From Metapseudomonas sp043392685 (GTDB taxonomy: Bacteria > Pseudomonadota > Gammaproteobacteria > Pseudomonadales > Pseudomonadaceae), in the NCBI GenBank assembly GCA_043392685.1, contig JBHZGM010000030.1: a stretch of 64,000 nt of DNA; one strand, 5' to 3'. Positions 18,008 to 28,215 of the stretch are shown here, piece after piece. Every line of letters begins with the position of its first letter. Position 1 is the first letter of the stretch. Below the pieces are notes generated by a model that saw nothing but the letters and a program-made list of their open reading frames with translations, did not search any database and was not told the origin of the DNA. The translations under genes and the position numbers were made by a program.

Positions 18008-19324
18008 TCAATAGCTGTAGCGTGCCAGGGCTTCGGGCAGCGCCCAGACAGCGGCGGTGCCCAGCATGGCCAGGCAGGCCGGCAGGACCAGCAGCCAGAT
18101 GCGCGGTGCTATCGCAGTGAGCGGTGCGGCGCGCTGCATCAGCGCCAGGCCCGCCGAAGCGATGCCCCCTGCCAGCAGGGCGCCGGCGAGGATGTCGGTG
18201 GGCCAGTGCACGCCGAGGTAGACCCGCGACAGGGCGATGGCCAGGGCCGGCAGGCAGGCCAGCAGCAGCCAGGTCAGACGCAGGCGTCCCGGCTGGCCGC
18301 GACCGGCCAGTATCCCCAGCACCAGGAAGAAGGCGAAGGCCGCCGAGCTGTGCCCGCTGGGGAAGCTGAAACTGGTCAGGGGCTCGGTGAGCACGTCCGG
18401 CCGCGCCCGCGCGAAGAAATACTTGAGCCCGGTATTGGCCAGTGCTGTCGTCACCAGGGTGCCGATGGCGAAGCAGGCGGCCCGCCACTGGCGCAGCAAC
18501 AACAGCAGGCCCCCAAGCAGGGCGCCGGCGAGGAGCTGGGTGGTCAGGTCGCCGAGGCGCGTGACCAGCACCATCAGCTGGTCGAGACCGGTATGGCGCT
18601 GTTCCTGGACCAGCGCCATCAGGCCCTGGTCCAGGTCCTGCAGGTGCGGCCAGCCGATCAGCAGGGCACCCAGCGCCGCCAGGCACATGCCGGCCGCCAG
18701 GGGGTTGGCCCAACGCCTTTCATGCAGCGTGTTGTAGGCGATCAGGCCCAGCATGGCCAGCGCCGCGACTATCACCACCCCGGCTTCGCTCCAGAAGCCT
18801 TCTGGCAGCGGCAGGCGCAGGGCAGCGCCGGTGGCCCAGCCAGGGATCAGGTAGGCCACGGCCCAGCCGGCGGCGGCCAGCATGCTCACGGCGACGAAGC
18901 GCGGGAAGGGCATGTCAAGCATGCCGGCGACCATCGGCAACATGGGCCGCAGCGGGCCGATGTAGCGCCCCAGCAGCAGGCTGGCGATGCCGTAGCGCTG
19001 GAAGTAGTTCTCGGCGCTGCTGATCCATTCCGGATGGTCCCGCAGCAGCGGCAGGTTACGGATGTTCTGGTGGAAGCGGCGGCCCACACCATAGGAAATC
19101 ACGTCGCCCAGCAGCCCGCCGGTGTAGGCCAGCAGCAGGGTTTCCCAGAGCTCCAGCGCGCCGTTGCCGGCCATCACGCCGACGGCGAAGAGCAGGGCGA
19201 CGCCCGGTACCACGATGCCGGCGATGGCCAGGCATTCGATGCAGGCGATCAGGAAGATGGCCAGGCCCAGCCATTCCGGATTGGCGCCGAGCCAGGCGGT
19301 GACCTGGTCGAACCATTGACTCAT
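18008..19324 (-). CDS. DedA (SNARE-associated) membrane protein fused to a PAP2 phosphatase
   Basis: A 438-residue two-domain inner-membrane protein. Residues about 1-200 are DedA-like, with AGIVVPGVALLFAVG, GDVISYGVGRRF and the RYIGPLRPMLPMVAG segment of this lipid-translocase family. Residues about 220-438 are a PAP2 acid phosphatase with its three motifs in order: KYFFARARPD, SFPSGHSSAAF and SRVYLGVHWPTD. DedA proteins recycle undecaprenyl phosphate or phospholipids and PAP2 enzymes dephosphorylate undecaprenyl pyrophosphate or phosphatidic acid, so the fusion suggests coupled lipid-carrier dephosphorylation and flipping. It overlaps the upstream glycosylase gene by four bases (ATGA). Confidence 0.92.
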   Translation of the reverse strand: MSQWFDQVTAWLGANPEWLGLAIFLIACIECLAIAGIVVPGVALLFAVGVMAGNGALELWETLLLAYTGGLLGDVISYGVGRRFHQNIRNLPLLRDHPEWISSAENYFQRYGIASLLLGRYIGPLRPMLPMVAGMLDMPFPRFVAVSMLAAAGWAVAYLIPGWATGAALRLPLPEGFWSEAGVVIVAALAMLGLIAYNTLHERRWANPLAAGMCLAALGALLIGWPHLQDLDQGLMALVQEQRHTGLDQLMVLVTRLGDLTTQLLAGALLGGLLLLLRQWRAACFAIGTLVTTALANTGLKYFFARARPDVLTEPLTSFSFPSGHSSAAFAFFLVLGILAGRGQPGRLRLTWLLLACLPALAIALSRVYLGVHWPTDILAGALLAGGIASAGLALMQRAAPLTAIAPRIWLLVLPACLAMLGTAAVWALPEALARYSY

Positions 19325-20031
19325 GGGCGAAGGTCCTCGATCAGGGTGAAGTCGCGTCCTTCGACCTGCCCGCGGCGCAGCGGATTGCGCGTGCAGTGGC
19401 GGGCGTAGGCGGCATCGACGAAGCGGTAGGGCAGGTGTTCGTCGCGACCGTGGGGAATGCCCAGGCGCGCGGTCTGGATGATGGTGGCGGGGCGCTCGCC
19501 GACGTCTTCGACGAACAGGCGCTGCCAGTCGAAGCGCTGGCCGTCCCAGTCGGGCACCTTGAGGCCGAGGGCGCGGCACAGCAGGGTCTGGCCGGCGCAG
19601 AGGCGTTCGACCGGGCGCGGCCCGCCGCGGGCGTCGGGGTTGTTGCGCTGCATGGCGGCAAGTGCGCCGGCGGGGGATATGTCGTCCACCCAGGGATGGC
19701 CGGACTTGATCAGTACCGCGTTGCCGGCGCCGTGGGCGCTGAAGTTGAGCGAGTCGCCGCCGCGGGCGTAGTACATGTAGATGTGCCCGCCATCGAGAAA
19801 CAGCGCGCGGCGCTTGTGGGTGTAACCGAGGGACGCATGGCTGCCCTTGTCCATCAGGTAGTAGGCCTCGGTCTCGATGATGCGCGCGGACAGCCAGAGG
19901 TCATCGACCCGGTGGCGGATGACCTTGCCCAGCAACTCGCGGGCCACCTGCTGGGCGTCGCGGTCGAAGAAGGCATCGGTCAGCGGGCGGGCGCCAGGCC
20001 AGGGCAAACTGAGGATGGGGTCGCGGGACAT
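19321..20031 (-). CDS. 3-methyladenine DNA glycosylase (AAG/MPG family)
   Basis: A 236-residue base-excision repair enzyme of the mammalian-type AAG family, not the Tag or AlkA folds. FFDRDAQQVARELLGKVI, IIETEAYYLMDKGSHAS and the GGHIYMYYARG strand with the damaged-base pocket are visible. The conserved Glu in IIETEAY is the catalytic residue of the family. It removes alkylated purines. It shares an operon and a four-base overlap with the downstream DedA-PAP2 gene. The Shine-Dalgarno sequence is weak. Confidence 0.93.
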   Translation of the reverse strand: MSRDPILSLPWPGARPLTDAFFDRDAQQVARELLGKVIRHRVDDLWLSARIIETEAYYLMDKGSHASLGYTHKRRALFLDGGHIYMYYARGGDSLNFSAHGAGNAVLIKSGHPWVDDISPAGALAAMQRNNPDARGGPRPVERLCAGQTLLCRALGLKVPDWDGQRFDWQRLFVEDVGERPATIIQTARLGIPHGRDEHLPYRFVDAAYARHCTRNPLRRGQVEGRDFTLIEDLRP

Positions 20032-20069
20032 GGGGCTGTCGTTGGGTTACCGGTCGGAATTGGCTCGCG

Positions 20070-20075
20070 ATTATA
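20070..20075 (-). promoter_or_regulatory. -10 element for the glycosylase/DedA-PAP2 operon
   Basis: TATAAT on the minus strand, 39 bases before the glycosylase start codon. No strong -35 is seen. Confidence 0.4.
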
Positions 20076-20130
20076 CGGAAGCATGCTGAGCCGGAGCTGA
20101 AAGCCGGCGTCGGAATCGTCACGCGAAATT

Positions 20131-20217
20131 AACAAAGGCCCGGTGCCATGTCCCGGGCCCCCAGCGAGCCGAAGCCCCGGCGTCACCCCTTCGGGCGCTT
20201 GGCCCGGGGCTTGCTGG
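20131..20217 (-). other. Structured intergenic element (two GC-rich hairpins) between divergent promoters
   Basis: On the minus strand a long hairpin at 20217-20161 (CCAGC plus AAGCCCCGG pairing with CCGGGGCTT plus GCTGG) is followed by a 7-bp stem at 20160-20138 (GGCCCGG/CCGGGCC, 9-base loop) and then TTTGTTAATTT. That resembles a short structured RNA with a terminator. It lies upstream of the glycosylase -10 (20070) and of the proA -10 (20272), so it belongs to neither mRNA. It could be a small RNA, an insulator or a REP-type repeat. Confidence 0.35.
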
Positions 20218-20271
20218 AATCGGCTGTCTACCATCCGCCCGACGTCGCTGGGCGCGGACGAGCGCGGTCGC

Positions 20272-20277
20272 TATAAT
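20272..20277 (+). promoter_or_regulatory. -10 element for proA
   Basis: A consensus TATAAT lies 33 bases before the proA start codon. The -35 region is weak (TGGGCG at the 17-base position). Confidence 0.45.
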
Positions 20278-20309
20278 CAGCCGCTTTCCCTTCGCCAGAA
20301 CACGAGACC

Positions 20310-21574
<1,265 letters not shown>

Positions 21575-21575
<1 letters not shown>

Positions 21576-22219
21576 TGGGCAAGCGCATCGGCCTCTTCGG
21601 CGGCACCTTCGATCCCGTGCATATCGGCCACTTGCGGGGTGCCCTCGAGGTGGCCGAGCAGTTCGGCTTCGATGAGCTGCGCCTGATCCCCAGCGCCCGC
21701 CCGCCGCACCGCGGAGCTCCGCAGGTTTCGGCGGCCCAGCGTCTGGAAATGGTGCAGCTGGCGGTGGCCGGGGTCGCCCCGCTGGTGGTGGATGATCGCG
21801 AGCTCAAGCGTGAGCGGCCGTCCTGGACCATCGAAACCCTGGAATCCCTGCGGGCCGAGCTGGACGCCGATGACCAGTTGTTCCTGCTGGTCGGCTGGGA
21901 CGCTTTCTGCGGCCTGCCGAGCTGGCACCGCTGGAGCGAGCTGCTGGACCATTGCCATATCCTGGTGTTGCAGCGTCCGGATGCCGACAGCGAGGCGCCG
22001 GAAAACCTGCGCGACCTGCTGGCAGCGCGCAGCGCGGCCGATCCGCAATCCCTGCAGGGACCGTCCGGGCAGATTGCTTTCGTCTGGCAGACGCCCCTGG
22101 CGATTTCCGCCACCCAGATCCGCCAATTGCTGGGGGAGGGCCGCTCGGTGCGCTTTCTCGTACCCGACGCCGTATTGGCCTATATCCATGCGCACGATCT
22201 GTACCGTGCGCCGAACTGA
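21575..22219 (+). CDS. nadD: Nicotinate-mononucleotide adenylyltransferase
   Basis: A 214-residue enzyme that joins ATP to nicotinate mononucleotide in NAD synthesis. The nucleotidyltransferase motif GLFGGTFDPVHIGHL and the C-terminal ISATQIRQLL motif are both visible. It starts within the proA stop (TGATG), so translation is probably coupled. rsfS follows closely, the usual Pseudomonas order. Confidence 0.96.
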
Positions 22220-22241
22220 TTCACTGAGGTAGTTGAACCCG

Positions 22242-22595
22242 ATGCAAAACGAAGAACTCGTCAAGGTCGCCATCGCGGCCCTGGAAGACCTGAAAGGTCA
22301 GGAAATCACCACCATCGACGTACGTGGCAAGACCAGCATCACCGATTTCATGGTGATCGCCAGCGGCACCTCCGGCCGTCACGTCAAGTCCCTGGCCGAG
22401 AACGTCCTGGAAAAGACCAAGGAAAAAGGCGTGCGCGCCCTGGGTAGTGAAGGTCTGGACGGCGGCGAGTGGGCCCTGCTGGACCTGGGCGATGTGGTGG
22501 TGCATGTGATGCAGGTGGCCACCCGCCAGTTCTATGACCTGGAGCGCCTGTGGCAGGGCGCCGAGCAGAGCCGCGCCCACCACAGCCACGAGTAG
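22242..22595 (+). CDS. rsfS: Ribosomal silencing factor
   Basis: A 117-residue RsfS/Iojap protein that binds uL14 and blocks joining of ribosomal subunits during starvation. DVRGKTSITDFMVIASGTSGRHVKSL and DLGDVVVHVMQ are conserved. The ATG at 22242 is chosen; an in-frame TTG at 22233 lies almost on top of the GAGG sequence and is less likely. Confidence 0.95.
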   Translation: MQNEELVKVAIAALEDLKGQEITTIDVRGKTSITDFMVIASGTSGRHVKSLAENVLEKTKEKGVRALGSEGLDGGEWALLDLGDVVVHVMQVATRQFYDLERLWQGAEQSRAHHSHE

Positions 22596-22606
22596 GCGGG
22601 GCTCCC

Positions 22607-23074
22607 TTGCGTCTACGTCTGATCGCCGTTGGCACGCGGATGCCGCGCTGGGTGGAAGAGGGCTGGCATGAATACGTCAAGCGCCTGCCTTCCGAGCTCA
22701 GCCTGGAACTGGTGGAGATTCCCCTGACCACGCGCGGCAAGAATGCCGACGTGGCGCGCATGATCCGCCAGGAAGGCGAGGCCATGCTGGCCAAGGTCCA
22801 GCCGGGGGAACGCATCGTCACCCTGGAAGTCCAAGGGCGGCCCTGGAGCACCGAGCAGCTGGCGGCCGAACTGGACCGCTGGCGCCTGGATTCGCGCACC
22901 GTCAACCTCATGGTCGGCGGCCCGGAAGGGCTGGCGCCGGAAGTCTGCGCCCGTAGCGAGCAGCGCTGGTCGCTGTCGCCCCTGACGTTGCCGCACCCGC
23001 TGGTCCGCATCCTCATCGGTGAGCAGATTTACCGCGCCTGGACGGTGTTGTCCGGCCACCCCTACCACAAGTAA
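22607..23074 (+). CDS. rlmH: 23S rRNA (pseudouridine-1915-N3)-methyltransferase, TTG start
   Basis: A 155-residue SPOUT-family methyltransferase that modifies pseudouridine 1915 of 23S rRNA. The knotted SAM-binding region is visible as NLMVGGPEGLAPEVCARSEQ, and the C-terminus ending in YRAWTVLSGHPYHK is that of RlmH. The TTG at 22607 (LRLRLIAVG) gives exactly the family length and lies after a GCGGGG-type weak Shine-Dalgarno; no ATG exists in a suitable place. Low initiation strength may set its level relative to rsfS. Confidence 0.95.
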   Translation: MRLRLIAVGTRMPRWVEEGWHEYVKRLPSELSLELVEIPLTTRGKNADVARMIRQEGEAMLAKVQPGERIVTLEVQGRPWSTEQLAAELDRWRLDSRTVNLMVGGPEGLAPEVCARSEQRWSLSPLTLPHPLVRILIGEQIYRAWTVLSGHPYHK

Positions 23075-23083
23075 GCGCCGTCC

Positions 23084-24982
23084 ATGCCGCAGCCGATTCG
23101 CCTCAAAGATCACGAGAAGGACGCCCGTCTGGTACGCCAGCGCGTGATCGTGGGCGCGGTGGCGGTGTTGCTGCTGACCTGCGTGCTGATCGCCCGTCTC
23201 TATTACCTGCAGGTGATCCAGTACGAGTACCACTCGACCCTGTCCGAGAACAATCGCGTCCACGTGCAGCCGATTCCGCCCACCCGTGGGCTGATCTTCG
23301 ACCGCAACGGCGTGATCATCGCCGACAACCGGCCCAGTTTCAGCCTGAGCGTGACTCGCGAGCGTGCCGGCGATTGGCAGCAGGTGCTGGACGTGATTGT
23401 CGAGGTGCTGCAGCTGACCCCGGATGACCGGGCGCTGTTCGAGAAGCGCATGAAGCAGGGACGGCGCCCATTCGAGCCGGTGCCCATCCTCTTCGAGCTG
23501 ACCGAGGAGCAGATCGCCCGCATCGCGGTGAACCAGTTCCGCCTGCCCGGCGTCGAGGTGGTGGCGCAGCTGGTGCGGCATTATCCGCAGGGCGCGCATT
23601 TCGCCCATTCGGTGGGCTATGTCGGCCGGATCAACGAGAAGGAGCTCAAGCAGCTCGACCCGGTGAACTACAGCGGCACCCACCACATCGGCAAGACCGG
23701 CATCGAGCGTTTCTACGAAGACCAGTTGCACGGTGAGGTGGGGTACGAGGAGGTCGAAACCAACGCCCGCGGCCGCGTGTTGCGTGTGCTCAAGCGCACC
23801 GACCCGAAACCCGGCAAGGACCTGGTGCTGACCCTCGACGTGCGCCTGCAGGAGGCCGCTGAGCAGGCTCTGGCCGGCCGTCGTGGCGCCATCGTGGCCA
23901 TCGAACCGTCCAGCGGTGACGTGCTGGCGATGGTCAGCCAGCCAAGCTTCGACCCCAACCCCTTCGTCACCGGCATCAGCTTCAAGGCCTATGCCGAGCT
24001 GCGCGATTCCATCGACCGGCCGCTGTACAACCGCGTGTTGCGCGGCCTGTATCCGCCGGGTTCGACCATCAAGCCGATGGTGGCCGTGTCGGGCCTGGAT
24101 GCGGGCGTGGTGACCACGGCCTCGCGGGTGTTCGACCCCGGCTTCTATCAGCTGCCCAATTACGATCACAAGTACCGCAACTGGAACCGGTCCGGTGACG
24201 GCTGGGTGAACATGGAAACCGCGATCATGCGGTCAAATGACACCTATTTCTACGATCTTGCCCACAAGATGGGCATCGATCGCCTGCATGACTACATGAG
24301 CCGCTTCGGCTTCGGTCAGCGCGTGGCCCTGGACATGTTCGAGGAATCCGCCGGCCTGATGCCGTCCCGCGACTGGAAGCGCGCGCGCTACCGCCAGGCC
24401 TGGTATCCGGGCGAAACGCTGATCCTCGGCATCGGCCAGGGCTACATGCAGGCCACCCCGTTGCAGCTCGCCCAGTCGGTTGCGCTCATGGCCAACCGCG
24501 GCAAGTGGATCCGCCCGCACCTGGCCAAGACCATCGAAGGCCAGCCGCCGCAGGACCCGAACCCGATGCCGGACATCGTCCTGCGTGACCCGAAATACTG
24601 GGATGCCGGCCGTAACGGCATGGAGCAGGTGGTTCACGGTGCCCGCGGCACGGCGCACAAGGTGGGCGCCAAGTCCGTCTACCGCATCGCCGGCAAGTCC
24701 GGTACCGCCCAGGTGGTCGCCATCAAGCAGGGCGAGAAGTACGACCGCAACAAGCTGCAGGAGCGCCATCGCGACCACGCCCTGTTCGTCGCCTTCGCCC
24801 CGGCGGAGGACCCGAAGATCGCTGTGGCGGTGATGGTGGAGAACGGCGAATCCGGCTCCGGCGTTGCCGCGCCGGTGGTCAAGCAGGTCATGGACGCCTG
24901 GCTGCTCGGTGAGGACGGCCAGCTGAAACCCGAGTTCCGACCGCCGCAGCCGCTGGCGGAACAGCAGAGCGCCAATCGATGA
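23084..24982 (+). CDS. mrdA: Penicillin-binding protein 2 (elongasome transpeptidase)
   Basis: A 632-residue class B PBP that cross-links peptidoglycan during rod elongation. It has one N-terminal membrane anchor (VIVGAVAVLLLTCVLIARLYY), a dimerisation/pedestal domain and a transpeptidase domain. The active-site motifs are STIK with Ser327, SND (RSNDTYFYDL) and KSGT (AGKSGTAQ). Its last four bases overlap the rodA start, the standard PBP2-RodA pair. Confidence 0.97.
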   Translation: MPQPIRLKDHEKDARLVRQRVIVGAVAVLLLTCVLIARLYYLQVIQYEYHSTLSENNRVHVQPIPPTRGLIFDRNGVIIADNRPSFSLSVTRERAGDWQQVLDVIVEVLQLTPDDRALFEKRMKQGRRPFEPVPILFELTEEQIARIAVNQFRLPGVEVVAQLVRHYPQGAHFAHSVGYVGRINEKELKQLDPVNYSGTHHIGKTGIERFYEDQLHGEVGYEEVETNARGRVLRVLKRTDPKPGKDLVLTLDVRLQEAAEQALAGRRGAIVAIEPSSGDVLAMVSQPSFDPNPFVTGISFKAYAELRDSIDRPLYNRVLRGLYPPGSTIKPMVAVSGLDAGVVTTASRVFDPGFYQLPNYDHKYRNWNRSGDGWVNMETAIMRSNDTYFYDLAHKMGIDRLHDYMSRFGFGQRVALDMFEESAGLMPSRDWKRARYRQAWYPGETLILGIGQGYMQATPLQLAQSVALMANRGKWIRPHLAKTIEGQPPQDPNPMPDIVLRDPKYWDAGRNGMEQVVHGARGTAHKVGAKSVYRIAGKSGTAQVVAIKQGEKYDRNKLQERHRDHALFVAFAPAEDPKIAVAVMVENGESGSGVAAPVVKQVMDAWLLGEDGQLKPEFRPPQPLAEQQSANR

Positions 24983-26124
24983 ACAGCAACTTCGACCGCA
25001 CCATCTCCCAGGAGGACGTGCTTAAGCGCCGCGCCACGCTGCTGCAGCGCCTGCACATCGACGGCTGGCTGCTGCTGATCATCCTGATGCTGGCCGCCGG
25101 CAGCCTGTTCGTCCTCTATTCGGCGAGCGGCAAGCACTGGGACCTGCTGATGAAGCAGGCCAGTTCCTTTGGCCTGGGCATCGGCGCGATGATCGTCATC
25201 GCCCAGTTCGAGCCGCGCTTCATGGCGCGCTGGGTACCGCTGGCCTACGTGGTCGGGGTTGCCTTGCTGCTGGCCGTGGAGATCATGGGCCACACGGCCA
25301 TGGGCGCCACCCGCTGGATCAACATTCCCGGGGTGATCCGCTTCCAGCCCTCGGAATTCATGAAGATCATCATGCCGGCGACCATCGCCTGGTACCTGTC
25401 GCGGCACAATCTGCCGCCCAAGCTCAAGCACATTGTCGTCAGCCTGGTGCTGATCCTGGTGCCCTTCGTGCTGATCCTGAAGCAGCCCGACCTCGGCACC
25501 GGGTTGCTGATCCTGGCCTCCGGCGCCTTCGTGCTGTTCATGGCCGGCCTGCAGTGGCGCTGGATCCTCAGTGCGGTGGCGGCCGTCGTGCCGGTGGCGG
25601 TGGCCATGTGGTACTTCGTCCTGCATGACTACCAGAAGCAGCGGGTGCTGACCTTCCTCGATCCGGAGAGTGACCCGCTGGGCACCGGCTGGAACATCAT
25701 CCAGTCCAAGGCGGCCATCGGCTCGGGCGGTGTGTTCGGCAAGGGCTGGCTGCTGGGTACCCAGTCGCACCTGGATTTTTTGCCCGAAAGTCACACGGAC
25801 TTTATCATTGCGGTTCTCGGCGAAGAGTTCGGCCTGGTGGGGGCTTGCCTGCTGCTGTTGGTCTACCTGCTCCTGATCGGCCGTGGCCTGGTGATCACCG
25901 CCCAGGCCCAGACCCTGTTCGGCAAGCTGCTGGCGGGCAGCCTGACCATGACCTTCTTCGTGTACGTGTTCGTCAATATCGGCATGGTCAGCGGGCTCTT
26001 GCCGGTCGTGGGGGTGCCCCTGCCCTTCATTAGCTACGGCGGAACCCATCTGGTGACGCTGCTGTCAGGGTTTGGGGTATTGATGGCGATCCAGACTCAT
26101 CGCAAGTGGATCGCCCAGGTTTGA
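24979..26124 (+). CDS. rodA: Rod-shape peptidoglycan polymerase RodA
   Basis: A 381-residue SEDS-family glycosyltransferase with about ten membrane segments. It polymerises glycan strands together with PBP2. Family marks are GATRWINIPGVIRFQPSEF, KQPDLGTGLLI, a large loop near ESHTDFIIAVLGEEFG and the C-terminal PFISYGGTHLV. It begins inside the mrdA stop (ATGA overlap). Confidence 0.97.
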   Translation: MNSNFDRTISQEDVLKRRATLLQRLHIDGWLLLIILMLAAGSLFVLYSASGKHWDLLMKQASSFGLGIGAMIVIAQFEPRFMARWVPLAYVVGVALLLAVEIMGHTAMGATRWINIPGVIRFQPSEFMKIIMPATIAWYLSRHNLPPKLKHIVVSLVLILVPFVLILKQPDLGTGLLILASGAFVLFMAGLQWRWILSAVAAVVPVAVAMWYFVLHDYQKQRVLTFLDPESDPLGTGWNIIQSKAAIGSGGVFGKGWLLGTQSHLDFLPESHTDFIIAVLGEEFGLVGACLLLLVYLLLIGRGLVITAQAQTLFGKLLAGSLTMTFFVYVFVNIGMVSGLLPVVGVPLPFISYGGTHLVTLLSGFGVLMAIQTHRKWIAQV

Positions 26125-26129
26125 AGCGA

Positions 26130-27149
26130 GTGAAAGATTTGAAAGCACTGCGCACTTGGATGCGGTTGGGGGTCTCCGGGGCTGCCCTGGTCGGACTGCT
26201 GGGGGCAGCCGTGCCGGCGTTGTCGGGGGATTACGAGGGATCGCCGCAGGTGGCCGAGTTCGTCTCCGAGATGACCCGCGACTATGGTTTCGCCGGCGAG
26301 CAGCTGGTGGACCTGTTCCGCGAGGTGGAGCGCAAACAGTCCATTCTCGATGCCATCTCCCGCCCCGCCGAGCGGGTCAGGTCCTGGAAGGAATACCGGC
26401 CGATCTTCATCACGCCGGCGCGCATCCAGAAAGGCGTGAACTTCTGGAACCAGCATGCCGACGCGCTGGCCCGTGCCGAGAAGGAGTACGGCGTACCGGC
26501 CCAGGTGATCGTCGCGATCATCGGTGTCGAGACCTTCTACGGCGGCAATACCGGCAACTTCCGCGTGATCGATGCCCTGTCCACCCTGGGCTTCGACTAC
26601 CCGCCACGTGCCGACTTCTTCCGCCAGCAGCTCAAGGAATTCCTCCTGCTGGCCCGCGAAGAGCAGGTCGATCCGCTGATGCTCAAGGGCTCCTATGCCG
26701 GCGCCATGGGCCTGCCGCAGTTCATGCCGAGCAGTTTCCGCGCCTATGCGGTGGATTTCGACGGCGACGGCCACATCGACATCTGGAACAACCCGGTGGA
26801 TGCCATCGGCAGCGTCGCCAGTTACTTCAAGCGCCACGGCTGGGTGCACGGCGCCCCGGTGGTCAGCCGCGCCCAGGTTCGCGGTGAACGAGTCGACGAA
26901 GGGTTGACCCAGGGACTGGACCCGGTGAAGAACGTCGGCGATCTTAGGACGCTGGGCTGGGCAAGCGATGACGCGCTGCGCGATGATGTGCCGGTCACGG
27001 CCTTCAGGCTGGAGGGTGATGAGGGGGCGGAGTACTGGATGGGACTGCCGAACTTCTACGTCATTACCCGCTACAATCGCAGCGCGATGTACGCCATGGC
27101 CGTGCATCAGCTTTCCGAACTGCTGGTCAACGCAAGGGGCGGGCGTTAA
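26130..27149 (+). CDS. MltB-type lytic murein transglycosylase
   Basis: About 339 residues, matching the size of Pseudomonas SltB1. It cleaves the MurNAc-GlcNAc bond to 1,6-anhydro products. The catalytic Glu sits in AIIGVETFYGGNTG, and GAMGLPQFMPSSFRAYAVDFDGDG is the conserved substrate-groove stretch. An N-terminal signal region ends near VPALSG. The start is uncertain: GTG at 26130 gives a complete signal peptide, while ATG at 26160 has a poor ribosome binding site. It follows rodA closely, part of the elongation gene run. Confidence 0.9.
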   Translation: MKDLKALRTWMRLGVSGAALVGLLGAAVPALSGDYEGSPQVAEFVSEMTRDYGFAGEQLVDLFREVERKQSILDAISRPAERVRSWKEYRPIFITPARIQKGVNFWNQHADALARAEKEYGVPAQVIVAIIGVETFYGGNTGNFRVIDALSTLGFDYPPRADFFRQQLKEFLLLAREEQVDPLMLKGSYAGAMGLPQFMPSSFRAYAVDFDGDGHIDIWNNPVDAIGSVASYFKRHGWVHGAPVVSRAQVRGERVDEGLTQGLDPVKNVGDLRTLGWASDDALRDDVPVTAFRLEGDEGAEYWMGLPNFYVITRYNRSAMYAMAVHQLSELLVNARGGR

Positions 27150-27152
27150 CCG

Positions 27153-28157
27153 ATGCCACAACCGATAAGAGTCGCTGTCTACGGCGCCGTAGCACTGTTG
27201 CTGGCCAGCTGCTCGAGCAGCCGCGCGCCGGAGCCGATCCAGCCTGGCGGGCCGATTTCCGGCCCCGGCAATTATTCGCGTCCGCACAAGGACGGTGCAC
27301 CCTGGTGGGACGTGGACGTGTCGCGCATCCCCGATGCCGTACCCATGCCGCACTACGGTTCGGTAAAGGCCAATCCGTACACCGTGCTGGGCAAGACCTA
27401 CTACCCGATGAGCGATGCACGCCGCTACCAGGCAGTGGGCACCGCGTCCTGGTACGGCACCAAGTTCCACGGTCAGGCCACCGCCAACGGCGAGGCCTAT
27501 GATCTCTACGGCATGACCGCCGCGCACAAGACCCTGCCGCTGCCGAGCTACGTCCGGGTGACTAACCTGGACAACGGCCGCAGCGTGATCCTGCGGGTCA
27601 ACGACCGTGGCCCGTTCTATTCCGACCGCATCATCGACCTCTCCTTCGCCGCGGCGAAGAAGCTCGGTTATGCCGAGTCCGGCACCGCCCGGGTCAAGGT
27701 CGAGGGCATCGATCCCCATGAGTGGTGGGCGGCCCAGGGCCGTCCGGTGCCCATGGTCCTGGCGCAGCCGAAGATGGCCGCCCAGCCGCAAGCCAAGCCG
27801 CAGCCGGTCGCCCAGGTGGCCAGCGCGCCGATCGAGCAGTACACCCCGCCGCCGCAGCAACATGCCGCCGCCGTGCTGCCCGTGCAGATCGACGCAAAAA
27901 AAAACGATTCACTCGCAGCCTCTGGCCTGTATCTCCAGGTGGGCGCCTTCGCCAATCCGGACGCTGCGGAACTCCTCAAGGCCAAGCTGAGCGAGACGGT
28001 GACTGCCCCGGTCTTCATCAGCTCGGTCGTGCGCAACCAGCAGATTCTGCACCGGGTACGCCTGGGGCCGATCGGAACTCAGGGTGAAGCCCAGCAGGTG
28101 CAGGACTCGGTGCGCCTGGCCAATCTCGGCCAACCCACCCTCGTGAAGCCGGACTGA
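27153..28157 (+). CDS. rlpA: Septal ring lytic transglycosylase RlpA
   Basis: A 334-residue outer-membrane lipoprotein (lipobox LLASC). It cleaves glycan strands lacking stem peptides and helps daughter-cell separation. The double-psi beta-barrel domain is at about residues 95-185 (GTASWYGTKFHGQATANGE, RVNDRGPF). A Pro/Gln/Ala-rich linker follows to about residue 255, then a SPOR domain (LYLQVGAFANPDAAELLKAKL) that targets septal glycan. A run of nine A residues (27896-27904) lies just before the SPOR domain. It starts 3 bases after the transglycosylase stop. Confidence 0.95.
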   Translation: MPQPIRVAVYGAVALLLASCSSSRAPEPIQPGGPISGPGNYSRPHKDGAPWWDVDVSRIPDAVPMPHYGSVKANPYTVLGKTYYPMSDARRYQAVGTASWYGTKFHGQATANGEAYDLYGMTAAHKTLPLPSYVRVTNLDNGRSVILRVNDRGPFYSDRIIDLSFAAAKKLGYAESGTARVKVEGIDPHEWWAAQGRPVPMVLAQPKMAAQPQAKPQPVAQVASAPIEQYTPPPQQHAAAVLPVQIDAKKNDSLAASGLYLQVGAFANPDAAELLKAKLSETVTAPVFISSVVRNQQILHRVRLGPIGTQGEAQQVQDSVRLANLGQPTLVKPD

Positions 28158-28215
28158 CGGCTTCGTTTTTGCCCGCAAGGGCCTGTCAGACCATTAGTTG
28201 TATATAGAGAGACGG

